From Channallabes apus (taxonomy: Eukaryota > Chordata > Actinopteri > Siluriformes > Clariidae), in the NCBI GenBank assembly GCA_030522415.1, contig CM060105.1:15619277-15683276 (forward strand): a stretch of 64,000 nucleotides of DNA. Reading direction: 5' to 3'. Under the pieces are notes generated by a model. It ran no database searches, was not told the origin of the DNA, and was given only the letters and a program-made list of their open reading frames with translations. A program made the translations under genes and the position numbers. Below are positions 43,790-53,196 of this stretch, piece after piece; within the stretch, counting starts at the first letter, position 1; each line of letters starts with the position of its first letter.

Positions 43790-46589
43790 ACCAGTCTTAC
43801 TACTGCATGCAAAGTCGAGTTCTTGATACTTCACCTTCAGCTTTTCATATGCTCTCTCTTTTTCTGATGCAAAAAGAAAAAAAGTATATTTTAAAAAAAG
43901 TATATAAAAAAATTATATTAAAAAATAATAATTATATGCATCTGTTCTGTAAAGGGACAATCTGACCATTTTGATTCATACACATTCACATTCCATACAA
44001 ACTTAAATAATTAATTTGAATGTGTAAAGCTACTTTGCGACAATGACAATTGTTAAAAGCTCTATACAAATAAAATTGAATTGAATTTTTCATGTTTTCT
44101 TTTCCCAGCACATTACATATTTAGTTTTTCCATGTACTTTTCTTCATGACTACATTTCCTTTAAAACAAGTGAATTATAACCATGCTAACTGTACTTTTA
44201 TGTTTACACTCTTTTCATTAAAGGTGGTCATACATTATTGGTCATTTAGTCTATTTTGCTGACACTATTATTATCTATATTGTTTGGCCTATAAAAACTT
44301 TTCTTTTATCTAAAAGGACAGAAATAATTATCAGGTTTACATTTTGTGAAAGAGTCAATAAAAAATTACTGCTTACAGTTAAGTTATTAAGTTATCAGGT
44401 TTCTTGAAGCAACTTACCTTTGGCTTGTTTTTTTTGCATTATAATTGTGGCTGTAGCATTATCATACTGCTCACGTAATTTCTCAAAGGAGACAATTTTA
44501 TTGTGATCTGCAGAACAGGAACACCATGGTTGGTCATATACAGTATAGAAACTGAATTTCAAATATATGTTTTTAATAATAGCATGTTCAGCAGGCAGAA
44601 ATTATGTTGGATTTGGAGGGAAGTAAAACCCAGTATTCGAGAAGGCGTTCAATTCGATCTCAAGGAAAAAACAGAACAAAGCTACAGAATCATTACAAAA
44701 TTAAAATGTCAAAGCCCAATTTCTTTACTAAGGTTGGTACAGTTAAAGGTTACTATTACAAATCAACTGGGTTATATCATTTGGTAGATATTTGGTAGCC
44801 CTACACCAAAGCTCTTACTTTAGCAATGCTTATACTGTATTTTACATTTAGGCATTTGGCAGAGGCTCTTATCCAGAGCGACTTACATTTTTATCTGATT
44901 ATACATCTGAGCAGTTGAGGGTTAAGGGCCTTGCTCAAGGGCCCAACAGTGGCAACTTGGTGGTTGTGGGGTTTGAACCTGGGATCTTCTGAACCACAGT
45001 CCAATGCCTTAACCACTGAGCTACCCCTGTATTTTCTAATGGGGCTTGGGAGTGGCATGCATTTGCTGGGTTATATGGGGCATAGATATAATTTAAAATA
45101 TGTATGGTAAAAATACTGTATATGTGAAATAATATAATAACTGGTGGATTATTAGGCATAGGGTGACAAGTATTCATCAGCAACCCAGAACCTCAACCAC
45201 CTGAGCCACCACTGCCAAAATACAGTATATTATTACATATAATTTTTTATTATATATGGTATATTATTATACTGTAGATAATTATAATGACATTATGCAA
45301 CTCATTCAGAATGGTCCAATGTAGACAACTAAAGGGGAAATGACCACTTGTTTTGTCCATGCTCAAACTTTATACAGTGGAACCTCGAATTGTAACGCAG
45401 TTTGCAAGTGTTCTGCAAGATGAGTAAAGATTTTTAATAAACTTTGACTTGGAAAATGAAAAGTCTTGGTTTACGAGTACCGAGTATCATGTACCACGCA
45501 TGCACTTCTTGTTTTGTGTGTATGCGAAAAAAACTTTTTATTTTGTGTCTGTATGCTTATGTGTACAGCGCACATGTAAAGCAAAAGCAAGTCTCATTAG
45601 AGAGGTTAAAAATCCATTTTTATCTGTCCGGATTTATTTTAACTTGTCTTTTAAGGTAAAGAGCAGGTTGATTTGTTTTATTTTTATTTCATGTTTTGTG
45701 TTCTTTATTTTTATTTATTTATTTTTTGGGGCTGTTGAACAAATAATTTGAGTTTCCATTATTTCTTATTGGAATTCTTCTATTTGGTTTACTAGTGTTT
45801 TGGAATATGAGCCCGCTTCCGGAACAAATTATGCTTGTAATCCAAGGTCTCACTGTAACTACATTCTCATACAGGTTTAAAATACATTTTTCAATAAAAA
45901 AAATACTTACTCATACATTAATTTCTACATCAATTTATACAACATACTGTGATTTTCTGAATGAGACCAAAACAGATAAATATAATAAAATATACTCACA
46001 AAAGATTCCCACAGTGCAGAGTGCCATTAAAGCACCAAGCATTAGGAGAAGACCAAGAGCAGATACTATGATTTTTACTTTTTTCCTGTTTAACTGCCTG
46101 AGAACGATGCCATCTGGGAGAAAAGAATAATTTTTTTCACACAGCTTTATTCCCTGATTACAGTCCAGAGGCCCCAGTGCCTTAGAGGTAAAACAGCCAA
46201 GTATAACCACACACTCATGTCTTTGTAGTTATAGGAGCAATAATTCAAGTCAAAATCAAGCAATAATCAAATATGACAAATTGTATGAAGATAAATTATG
46301 TGCCTATTTGCTATCCATTAATTAACCATAAGGTAAAGTACAATAAGCAGTATAATTACCAAAGAAACACACACCTGTGTAATTCCTGGGATTTGGATGC
46401 CAGTCTTGTGTAGTCAAATAAACACCATCTTCTGTTTCTGTTTGTGCAGTGAAAGTCCCATATAATTTACAGATATCCTTCATGTACACTATTTTGGTCT
46501 TAAACCCTCATAATATACTTAAATATAGTTAAATGTTAAAAAAAAATTTTTTTACCTGTTGCAGAATGATAGTTTACACTATGATCCAT
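34427..46589 (-). CDS. Type II transmembrane C-type lectin receptor (CD209/CLEC4-like), 8 exons
   Basis: Exons, in transcript order: 46589-46556, 46437-46375, 46113-46000, 44507-44418, 43863-43801, 35147-34987, 34850-34738, 34601-34427. All junctions are GT-AG, and the phases join into one frame of 270 codons plus TAA. Layout: cytoplasmic tail 1-45, membrane segment about 46-69 preceded by basic RKKVK (type II topology), charged stalk 71-125, C-type lectin domain 131-266. The lectin domain is the long form with six cysteines and the WIGL motif. At the sugar site the usual EPN is EPD, and WND is W-F-D, so calcium and sugar binding may differ. Potential N-glycans: NAT, NWT, NET. Likely role: surface recognition receptor on immune cells (family knowledge). 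Exon 5 to 6 spans an intron of 8.65 kb filled with nested transposons. No orthologue name is claimed. Confidence 0.88.
34852..34908. repeat. (TAA)19 microsatellite at a splice acceptor
   Basis: Nineteen uninterrupted TAA units on the plus strand (ATT on the transcript strand). They end exactly at the AG of the exon 7 acceptor of the lectin gene. Confidence 0.92.
35362..35795 (+). mobile_element. Near full-length tRNA-derived SINE
   Basis: The head has an A-box-like TGGCGCAGTTTTAAAGG (35375-35391) and a perfect B-box GGTTCGAACCC (35418-35428), spaced as in tRNA genes. The body of about 300 bp (CAGCCGGAGGCC, GCCAATCAGGGGTGCC, GACGTCACGTGGATCGG) ends in GGGGAGAAAATCTG and a G17 run. Different family from the DANA-like copies. 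It lies in the lectin intron. Confidence 0.75.
36389..36835 (+). pseudogene. Tc1 transposase of the inner element, N-terminal part
   Basis: MPRAKEIQEQMRTKVIEIYQ starts a paired-like DNA-binding domain with two helix-turn-helix motifs (SKALGLHQTTVRAIIHKW; RQLIREATKDPRTTSKEL). One base is lost near 36745, after which another frame continues with KRKPLLSKKN. The coding region breaks off at the LINE junction inside the first catalytic motif. Confidence 0.85.
36838..40262 (+). mobile_element. CR1/L2-type LINE inserted in the inner Tc1
   Basis: Starts with a 5' leader around AAGATGGCGCCGGTGAGG, carries one long frame with endonuclease and reverse transcriptase, and ends after a 370-bp 3' region in (TTTGAA)n. 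The left junction shows TTTTGGGAAAATACC twice (about 36820-36834 and 36843-36857). On the right the Tc1 sequence resumes at GTGAACCGACGAG. Confidence 0.85.
36938..39886 (+). CDS. LINE polyprotein: AP-like endonuclease and reverse transcriptase
   Basis: The frame is open from after a TAA at 36935 to the stop at 39884-39886; the 915 codons from 37139 hold all recognised domains. Endonuclease: LANVQSLENKLDDLRARI, CFTETWLN, AVYIPPQ, IVAGDFNSANL and GKSDHAAIFL. Reverse transcriptase: VPKKPHPASLNDYRPVALTS, LQFAYRQNRSTDDAI, MLFIDYSSAFNTI, GAPQGCVLSPLLYSLYTHD and the catalytic FADD (IIKFADDTIVV), then FRYLGVHI. No internal stop. No ATG is seen in frame upstream of 37139; the ATG at 36992 is in another frame, so the true start may be damaged or non-AUG. 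No nucleocapsid-like first frame is recognised. It could be a recent copy. Confidence 0.85.
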   Translation, partial: VSFQCFKIGKITTIEYIRYDRDTLVSIGIQCTYNSTVLTPDPSWPSEILRENNGRDAKRRTRGRRAGVRNRLRARAHRTPLPSILLANVQSLENKLDDLRARIKFQRDIRDCNLLCFTETWLNPAVPDHAIQPAEFFSVHRMDRTRDSGKSRGGGVCLMVNNSWCNSASVVPLTRSCTPNLELLSIMCRPFYLPREFTSVIISAVYIPPQADTETALCELHEALTQHQTQHRDAALIVAGDFNSANLKRAAPNFYQHITCPTRGERTLDHCYTTVKDGYKAQSRPAFGKSDHAAIFLMPKYKQRLKQEVPVLREVARWTDQSVAALQDALDDADWDMFRNSSDDDVSVFTEAVVGFIEKLAGDTVEKKTIRTFPNQKPWVDKTIRDALRSRTAAYNTGLASGDMEPYKAASYNVRKAVKEAKQRYGRKLESQLQQSDSRSLWQGLRTITDYKAPTSGMTNADATLADELNTFYARFEAAAKDASNANANGANANGANASGANGCRQEDTVSTGNALIISEHDVRRAFKRVNTRKAAGSDGISGRILRACADQLAPVFTEIFNISLSQSVIPTCFKESIIVPVPKKPHPASLNDYRPVALTSVVMKCFERLIRDFIISSLPDTLDPLQFAYRQNRSTDDAISHLLHTSLTHLDTRKGNYVKMLFIDYSSAFNTIIPSTLTTKLEHLGLSSSICQWISNFLTGRPQAVRMGGHVSATLTLSTGAPQGCVLSPLLYSLYTHDCVATTNSTSIIKFADDTIVVGLITNNDESDYLEEIGNLENWCQRNNLLLNVSKTKELIVDFSTKQERNYQTPVINRSPVERVDSFRYLGVHITQDLSWSCHINTVVKKARQRLYHLRRLRDFRLPSKVLRNFYSCTIESILTGNITTWFGNSTMQDRRALQRVVRSAERIIRTELPDLHSIYSKRCWTKARKIMKDLSHPSNGLFSLLRSGKRFRSLKANTERLRRSFFPQAIRSLNHTSTQD
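40263..40805 (+). pseudogene. Tc1 transposase of the inner element, C-terminal part
   Basis: Resumes with the tail of the WTDETK-type motif (CEPTRQKF in a shifted frame, then NIIPTVKYGGGSVMVWGCFA). The second aspartate is in WVLQQDNDPEHTSK and the last acid in SPDLNPIEMLW. Broken by the LINE and frameshifts. Confidence 0.85.
41237..42102 (-). pseudogene. Tc1 transposase of the outer element (frameshifted)
   Basis: From ATG (MKSKEHTRQVRDKVIEKF) come two helix-turn-helix motifs (GYKKISKALNIPRSTVQAI; TRRALIRNAAKRPMVTLDEL), then the first catalytic aspartate in WKKVLWSDETK. A frameshift near 41590 moves the rest to another frame, which carries GGGSIWGCFSS, the second aspartate in FTFQQDKDPKH and the third acid in SPDLNPIKNLW, where the usual PIE glutamate has become Lys but the preceding aspartate is kept. 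It stops early at 41237; about 340 residues is usual. Inactive. Confidence 0.85.
42360..43330 (+). mobile_element. Degenerate Tc1-like transposon
   Basis: Plus-strand pieces: LSEAIFAAHQSGNSYKTISK and SLPRSGWPSTFTPRPDC (DNA-binding region), RDFWNNVPCTDETKVELFGL (first catalytic motif), WVMQQDNDMKHASKS (second). The PIE motif is decayed. It is a different family from the two nested Tc1 copies and immediately follows them. 43330-43560 has further, weaker transposase-like text. Confidence 0.75.
43747..43787. repeat. (GT)20 microsatellite beside a splice donor
   Basis: On the transcript strand of the lectin gene this is a CA repeat that begins 14 nt after the exon 5 donor. Confidence 0.92.
43801..46589 (-). 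CDS. Lectin gene exons 1-5: cytoplasmic tail, membrane segment and stalk
   Basis: Exon 1 (MDHSVNYHSAT, donor CAGGTAAA), exon 2 (TEDGVYLTTQDWHPNP), exon 3 (membrane segment IIVSALGLLLMLGALMAL), exon 4 (HNKIVSFEKLREQYDNAT) and exon 5 (EKERAYEKLKVKYQELDF). Exons 4 and 5 encode a heptad-like charged stalk suited to a coiled coil. The alternative acceptor of exon 2 six bases further (46431) would drop two residues in frame. The tail has tyrosines but no canonical ITIM. Confidence 0.82.
43960..44087 (+). repeat. Teleost interspersed repeat, 3' end
   Basis: GTGTAAAGCTACTTTGCGAC, AATGACAATTGTTAAAAGC and CTATACAAATAAAATTGAAT, as at 5235-5475. Confidence 0.6.
44835..45035 (-). mobile_element. SINE-like repeat in the lectin intron
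   Basis: Minus strand: GTAGCTCAGTGGTTAAGGC head, GGTTCAAACCCCACAACC (B-box), TTGGGCCCTTGAGCAAGGCC, and the tail GTAAGTCGCTCTGGATAAGA. The tail matches those at 1500-1620 and 63250-63330. Confidence 0.65.
45375..45855. mobile_element. Mariner-type MITE, copy 1
   Basis: 481 bp, flanked by TA; ends CAGTGGAACCTCGAATTG and inverse of CAGTGAGACCTTGGATTA. Inner sequence includes CTTGGTTTACGAGTACCGAG. No coding frame. Lies between lectin exons 3 and 4. Confidence 0.75.
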
Positions 46590-46599
46590 TTTGCAGAAG

Positions 46600-46740
46600 T
46601 CAAAACTGTTTGAATCAGTAGCTTGCACTTCCAAACTTCCCTAATGCTTCACTCTAACGTCTTACTGTGTTTTCATACTATCAAGCGGAAATCACTCTTG
46701 ACACTTCGTGATAGATATATATATATATTGTCACTCAGAC
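46600..46740 (-). promoter_or_regulatory. Probable lectin promoter and leader
   Basis: A (TA)7 stretch at 46714-46730 could act as TATA element about 125 bp upstream of the ATG at 46589. No other site can be assigned with confidence. Confidence 0.3.
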
Positions 46741-47214
46741 ACTGTTGTCACTTAGGGAAGTGCAAATTCTTTCTTTCTTTTTGTTGTTCCAGTTGAAACA
46801 AATTGACAGATTAAATAAAACAGTATGTGTGTGCTTCCTGGCATTTATATTTACAGCTAGAAAGTGACTGATCGATCAAACAACTTGCAATGGATGCTTT
46901 ATTCATATTTAGTAAGCATTTTACTCTTCTAGGGGTCATTGTGGATCCAAGGATGGCGGAATCTCAAACAGTGTGAGTGAAACAGGGACACAACTATCAT
47001 ACTGTACCTAGTCTATCATTATCCTTATCCTTATTACTCAGCTGCAATTTACTGTGTATCTCTGACATGAAATATTTGATAACAAGGTGCCCTTTTGTTG
47101 TAAAAAGAAATCCTGAAATCCATCTAGCTAGGCATAAAAAAAAATTCTTGTCATTTACAATGCCCAATCACATATGTCAAACATTAATATTTTATTTTGA
47201 AAAGTATAAACATT

Positions 47215-47350
47215 TCAGAAGGGTGGCATACCCCTTCCGGGTTGTGGGTTTGAATCCTGCCACTTCTGTGTGTGTGAAGTTTGCATGTATTCCCTGTGAT
47301 TAGTGGGCTTCTTCCTGTTACTTCAATTTCCTCCCTAAAAACATCTGACT
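47215..47350 (+). mobile_element. SINE fragment
   Basis: GGGTTTGAATCCTGCC B-box-like sequence followed by GAAGTTTGCATGTATTCCC; body breaks off. Confidence 0.5.
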
Positions 47351-47390
47351 TTTGTAATGAACATATAATTACCTCCGAGTTTCATACTAT

Positions 47391-47980
47391 TGTCATGATC
47401 GCTCACGTGTGTGTGATAAGCGGACACAGACGCAGGAGAACGTTATACTCTTCTTTTATTAATCTGTTTTAGGCTTCTTTGTGAAACAACGAAAAAATAA
47501 AGTCTTTTCTTTTCTCCTTCTGGAGAAATCACTCGGAAAGTCAAAAAATCTCAAAACTACACAAAATAACAAAATCCCATGCGGGATACACACATCAGTC
47601 TCCCCGGCTAGGATACAGCAGGCCAGTTCCACAAATCCTGGAAGTATTACAGGTGCACCTCCGCGGTGCTCGAACAGATGAGCTTCCAGTGAGGTGTGCT
47701 TGTTACCTTGAACTTGAACAGAATTACTGAACTTGACACAGTCTTTCGCGTTTCCTTCGGCACTGCTGTTTTACTGCTGAGGGGGAGAGATGAGAGCTTA
47801 GCGGAGAGGGAGACACACACACAGTGACACACACAAACACAATGGTGAAGGGACGGGGAGCTACTGGCTCGGCTGGCTTAAATAGAGACACACAGGGATG
47901 AGACACAGGTGTACGTGATCTTGTGATTGGGGTGGCATACCAACATCGACACACTAGGTGGGGACAAAGCGTTGGCTCAG
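47391..47980 (-). mobile_element. Solo LTR, minus orientation
   Basis: Minus strand: TATA-like CTATTTAAGCC near 47880, AATAAA near 47495 and the terminal CGATCATGACA at 47391, like the ...TGACA ends of the other LTRs in the window. No second copy, internal region or clear target-site duplication was found; the 5' boundary is uncertain. Confidence 0.5.
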
Positions 47981-48282
47981 TAGTCCGGAGACCCAGACTA
48001 CTCAGAACTGATGATGAACCTGGGATGAGTCACTAAATTCCCTCGAATTATAATTGCCCAGTAGCAATGATTTTAAATGTTTTCAAAGAAATAAACACTG
48101 GAGATTCATAATAATCAAAAGTTTTGAAAACTATTTGAAGAAAAGTCTTTGTAAGTAACTTTGTAACGTTTTGTTTTTAATCAAGAAGTCTTCATATGTC
48201 TTCAGGTTCATTCACCAAGTCTTCTTAAGTCCTTGTAAATCTCTGTCTTCAAGCAACAAGATTGTGTAAGGCTTCGCAACTA

Positions 48283-48877
48283 CAGTGAAACCTCAGATTG
48301 CGAGTAACACGGTTTGCGAGTGTTCAGCAAGACGAGCAAAGATTTAAAATAAATTTTGATTTGGAAAACGAACAAGTCTTGGTTTACGAGTACCGAGTAT
48401 CATGTATCATGCATGCGCTTCTCGTGTGTGTACAGCGCGCGTGTAAAGCAAAAGCAAGTCTCATTAGAGAGATTAAAGATCCATTTTCTCTCTCTGTATC
48501 AGCCTGCTCTTTGTGTCTGTGTGTGTGCGCGTCATTAGACACCATGCCACACACACATACTGTACAGACCCCTCCTATATTTTCCTTTTACCGACACACA
48601 GATACACATACACTCTGTCTCTCTGCTCTACACAGAAACACTGCTCTGTGACAGACACGCGATTCTTTTCAAAGGTAAAATGCAGGTTAGTTTGTTTTAT
48701 TTTTACTTTACAGCAGTGATTCCATTAGTGTCGCTCAATCGAGTGTTGTTAGAGAGATTTCTTGTTTATTTTTCCGATAAAACAGTGTTTCCATTGTGTG
48801 TGCGTGTGTGTGTGAAAAGAGTGGAGGAAGGGTAACTGTGTAAGACGAGAAGGAGGAGAGGGGAGCTTACTTTACGT

Positions 48878-48965
<88 letters not shown>

Positions 48966-49205
48966 ACAGCGCCTGCGCACACAAACGGAAACACTTATCA
49001 TTCAGGATTTATTTTTACTTTTTTTAAAGGTAAAGTGCAGGTTTATTTTTTTTGTTAATTATTTTTATTTATTATTTATTTTTTGGGGCTATGGAATGAA
49101 CAATTTGAGTTTCCATTATTTCTTATGGGAAAATTGGTTTATGAGTGTTTTGGAATACGAGCCCGCTTTCGGAATGAATTAAACTCATAATCCAAGGTTT
49201 CACTG
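48283..49205. mobile_element. Mariner-type MITE, copy 2 (expanded)
   Basis: 923 bp with TA on both sides; ends CAGTGAAACCTCAGATTG and inverse of CAGTGAAACCTTGGATTA. Shares CTTGGTTTACGAGTACCGAG and AAAAGCAAGTCTCATTAGAG with copy 1 but contains extra sequence, including a CA microsatellite at 48888-48962. Confidence 0.75.
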
Positions 49206-49439
49206 TAATTCTTTGTAATTCTCCAAAAGTAACAACTAGTCTTACAACTTACAAAGACTTAAATAGATTCAATGATTGAAACTGAGTTTTATAAAGATTT
49301 ACAAAGAATGTTTGATTGATGAAGCAGACTTCTCAAGACACCTTTATTCCCCACAAATGTTACAGTTTTTATTTGTTGTTTTCAAGAAGAAAAAAATACA
49401 AAAAATACAATACAATGAGACTGTAGAATAGCACATATA

Positions 49440-49915
49440 CACTCACCAGCTACTTCATTAGGTACAACTTGTTAATGCAAATATTTAAACAGGTAATCAA
49501 ATGGCAGCAACTCAATGCATTTAGCATGCAGACATGGTCAAAATGATCTACTGAAACTCCAAGTGAGTAGCAAAATGGGGAAATAGGTGTTTTAAATTAT
49601 GTTGAATGTGGCATCGTTGTTGCCAGGCGAGTTGGACTGGGTATTTCAGAAGCTACTGATTTATGGAGATTTTTATACAGTCATCTCAGGGGGTTATAGA
49701 GAATGGTCTGAAAGAGAGAAAATATCCATTGAGCAGCAGTTCTCTTGGTAAAAATGCTTTGTTGACACCAGAGGCCAGAGGAGAATGGCCAGACTGGTTC
49801 AAGCTGATAGCAAGGCAACAAATAACATCTCTTTACAAATGAAGTATACCAAAGAACATCTCTGAATGCACAATGCATCGGACCTTGAAGCACAGGCATT
49901 ACAGAGAGTGAATTT
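49440..49915 (+). mobile_element. Tc1-like transposon, 5' half
   Basis: Starts ACTCACCAGCTACTTCATTA, then decayed N-terminal transposase sequence: codons for GTGGCATCGTTGTTGCC.. (helix region), GGTATTTCAGAAGCTACTG, and AGAGAATGGTCTGAAAGAG, CAGAGGAGAATGGCCAGAC. The catalytic half is missing. A second short 5' fragment of this family is at 51345-51440. Confidence 0.7.
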
Positions 49916-50154
49916 GCATGGGTTTCCTAAATTTGGACAAAGGTAATGGAAAAGAGTCTTGATTTCTTCTCTGAAGTGCTGGAAAATGTGCATATACATG
50001 TATATTTCTAAAAGGAAATTTCATGAAACAGCATGTTTCTAAAAACTTTGTTTTATTATTGAAGTATACTGCATTTCCTAGATTCTTTCTAGTTAAAACA
50101 TATTGTATACTGTAAATTATTTGATGCATGAGTTAATAATAATAATTAGTTTTC

Positions 50155-50560
50155 TGCATGGGTGGCATTGTGGTGCAGTATAGGGATCTTTAACTTCAGC
50201 CCTGGACAGCCAGTGTTACGCATATTGACCATTACCTAAGCACACACACAGATCTTTGTAATTAACAAATTAGTTGTAGTTGTGTTGGACAATGCCCCTC
50301 CAAGACTGGAGTTGAAGATCCCTGGTTTAGTGGTTAGCACCGGTGGCACCTACAGGGTTGAAGGTCCAAATCTCATGTCTGGTTTTGTATCACCTTTGGG
50401 TGCTCTGTTATTTCTTCAGCGGTCCAAAAGATCTCCATTTATGTTTTTATAACATTTAAAAAATGCCTGTTTTGTGGCTAGGTGTGTGTGGATGGATGGC
50501 ACCTTACAGTATCCACGTGTATATGTCTTAAGATCCCTGGAATAGGCTCCAGGACCATCG
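50155..50560 (+). mobile_element. Decayed SINE with a MITE inside
   Basis: The SINE head GGTGGCATTGTGGTGCAG is cut at 50180 and continues at 50326 with TTTAGTGGTTAGCACCGG. The insert (about 50181-50325) has inverted ends: GGGATCTTTAACTTCAGCCC against GGAGTTGAAGATCCC. Confidence 0.55.
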
Positions 50561-51182
50561 TACAGAACAAGTAATATATACAGCATACATTTCTGCATAT
50601 ACCTAAGGTGGTTAATATTTAAATCACTAACAAACTATTATACAAGACAGTATAATAAGGATAACTTGAGGAGACAACTATTTCACAGTTCTTTTTAGCA
50701 GACAAATCCAAATCCAAGATACCAATGACACATGTGGTCAATTTTCATTTTTCATAGTTCAATAAATACATAAATTTAATAAATACAGATAAAAAACTCC
50801 TTATTCCTTAATTATCATATTTCTCAAATTAAATATTTTAAGTTGCAATAAAAATACACTAAAGTTGAAACTCGGCACTTGTTTTTTTTCCACTAGTGCC
50901 TTGCCTACAGTAGGAACGTGGCAGCATTGACTTGAGACTTACTGAGACGGAAAAAAAAAGGAAAGAGGTCCTATAACAGCTACCAAATGCAAGTCCTTCC
51001 TACGGCAAAAATACCTTGGAGTAAAGTTTTATTCCAGTATCGATGTTGTAACTGTTGTAACAATAGGCCTATATGAATACGAATGCCAGGCAAAGAATGT
51101 GATCATAAATCCTTTATAGAAAAAAAAAGGGAAGTTGAAGGGGTGGGCCCACAGGGGTGCTAGTGGTTGGAGAGGAACGGTT

Positions 51183-51208
51183 GGGCACGGGGAGGGATTG
51201 GGAGGGGG
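51183..51208 (+). other. G-quadruplex-forming motif
   Basis: Four runs of three or more G with loops CAC, A and ATT, inside a G-rich stretch 51130-51215. Confidence 0.55.
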
Positions 51209-51344
51209 CACTGTTGCAACCCTTAAATCCCATTTACATCATCTACAATGTATAGAAATGTACAGTAAATTTTACTGCTAGGATGACTGCAAAAACCTCC
51301 AGTGTGCTTTTTTTCACTCAAATTATATACATTTACTGGCCACT

Positions 51345-51440
51345 TCTTTATCAGATACACCTGTTCAACAGCTTATAAACACAAATATCAAATCACCAGT
51401 CACAATTCAAGAGATTTAGGCATGCAGACATGCTTAAGAT
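51345..51440 (+). mobile_element. Tc1-like 5' end fragment
   Basis: TTACTGGCCACTTCTTTATC and ATTTAGGCATGCAGACATG match the start of the element at 49440. Confidence 0.5.
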
Positions 51441-51814
51441 GAGCATGTACTTTATTGGGATGTTTTAAATATAAACACTAGGTAAAGAGATTACAAAATA
51501 TTCCGACAGTACTGTACAGAGTATTGACAAAATAATGTGGAGGAGGATGAAGAGGAGACTAAGAGCAGATATTACTGTCTTATTTTTTAAAATATTTTTT
51601 GAAAAATGCGAAAATAATGTTTTAAATTCTGAATACTTAATAGTCTACTAATTATTATATAATAGTAATTTTATAATGTATCATTTGTGACTGTAGGAGA
51701 TTCTTTTCTGCCATTTAATGAGACAGGACTCGAGACACAGAGAGACTAGAGACTGGAGAGACTAGAGTCTGAACGGGTTAGTGGTTATTTGGGTTAGTAG
51801 CTACACTGGTTATT

Positions 51815-52150
51815 GTTGGTTAAGTTAAGTTAATTTATTTATATAGCACATTTAAAACAACCGATAGTTGATCAAAGTGCTTTACATAGCAAAGCCAAAA
51901 AAAACAAAAAATCATTAAAAAACACCAAAACCATCAAATTACCGATACAAAACCACTATAACACATGTTTAAAAGCTTCAGTAAACAGATACGTTTTTAA
52001 GTTCGATTAAAAAATTTCAACACTGAAAATCAGTCAGTGAACGGACATGGAAAGGGCACAGAAAAAGAATGATCGCCTCTCCTTCTTAATCGACTTTTCG
52101 GAATTGTAAGCAGAAGTTGATCAGATGATCTAAGTGCTCTCTGTGGACGG
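51815..52150 (-). repeat. Interspersed repeat
   Basis: AATTTATTTATATAGCACAT, AGTGCTTTACATAGCAAAG and an A-rich spacer; same general type as 26605-27530 but a different family. Confidence 0.5.
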
Positions 52151-52189
52151 TATGGGTGGGTGAATCAAATCATTCGTATATTGATATTG

Positions 52190-52565
52190 TTACGTTGGTT
52201 GATGACCTAACCAGGTTAGTATCTAAAGGGGTTAGTAACTAACCTACCATGGGAACGGAGACACAAAAGGCTAAGCACGCATGAGTCTAATTCGTACTAG
52301 AGGCAAACTCCACTAACAGCTAACCCTGCTAGCAGCTAAACCTGCTAGTGGCTAAGCACTCACATGGCTAGACCGACAAATAACTAAACATACAAGTAGC
52401 TAAGCATACAAGGGGCTACACCATCACTAGAGACATACCAAACAATAATTACATATGACCACTAACTAGAGTCTTGGGACATGCACAATGATGAACAAAA
52501 CAAATCAAAATACAAAACTAACCAAAATACTAAACAAAATGCCCACATAAGAGACAGTAATTATG
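52190..52565 (-). mobile_element. Degenerate LTR-like sequence related to the 7.8-kb element
   Basis: On the minus strand the order AATTACTGTCTCTTATGTGG, then TTTTGTTTAG and TTTTGGTTAG, followed by many TTAGC/CTAGC words, parallels the stretch after the predicted RNA start in the LTR at 7804. Divergent and incomplete. Confidence 0.35.
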
Positions 52566-53196
52566 AACAACACTGAAAAAAAGGAGACTGGCTGTCATTT
52601 GGATTTATTTAAGTAACTTTTGTTCAGTTTAAATAATTGTTTCATGTTCTTAAGTAAAACTTAATAATATAATGTTATATTTATATTATGTGCAATATAT
52701 GAAGTATATGAACCTTTTTAGTTTGCGTTGGGCAGAGGCATGGCATTCAAGGTAGGATCAAGTGAGTCAATTAAGTAACTATCAATATTCTTCTCGCGAT
52801 ATTCTACGTGATCATGTATTGCGCGCAAAGTACGACTGTTTCTCATCATCTCATCTCGGTAAGTCTGGATGGCGGCATCACATTAGAACTTGAATTTTAA
52901 ATTTAAATATTTGTTAATAACTAATAATATGTACAAACCGGATTCCAAAAAAGTTGGGACACTAAACAAATTGTGAATAAAAACTGAATGCAATGATGTG
53001 GAGATGGCAAATGTCAATATTTTATTCAGAATAGAACACAAATCACGGTACAAAAGTTTAAACTGAGAAAATGTATCATTTCAAGGGAAAAATATGGTGA
53101 ATCAAAATGTCATGGTGTCAACAAATCCCAAAAAAGTTGGGACAAGGCCATTTTCACCACTGTGTGGCATCTCTGTACCTTCCTCTTTATGATGCG

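Noticed and set aside
44503..44787. 94-codon plus-strand open frame
   Set aside because: It overlaps lectin exon 4 on the other strand and shows no family features.
47386..47980. Target-site duplication for the minus solo LTR
   Set aside because: ACTAT on one side has no exact partner at the expected place.
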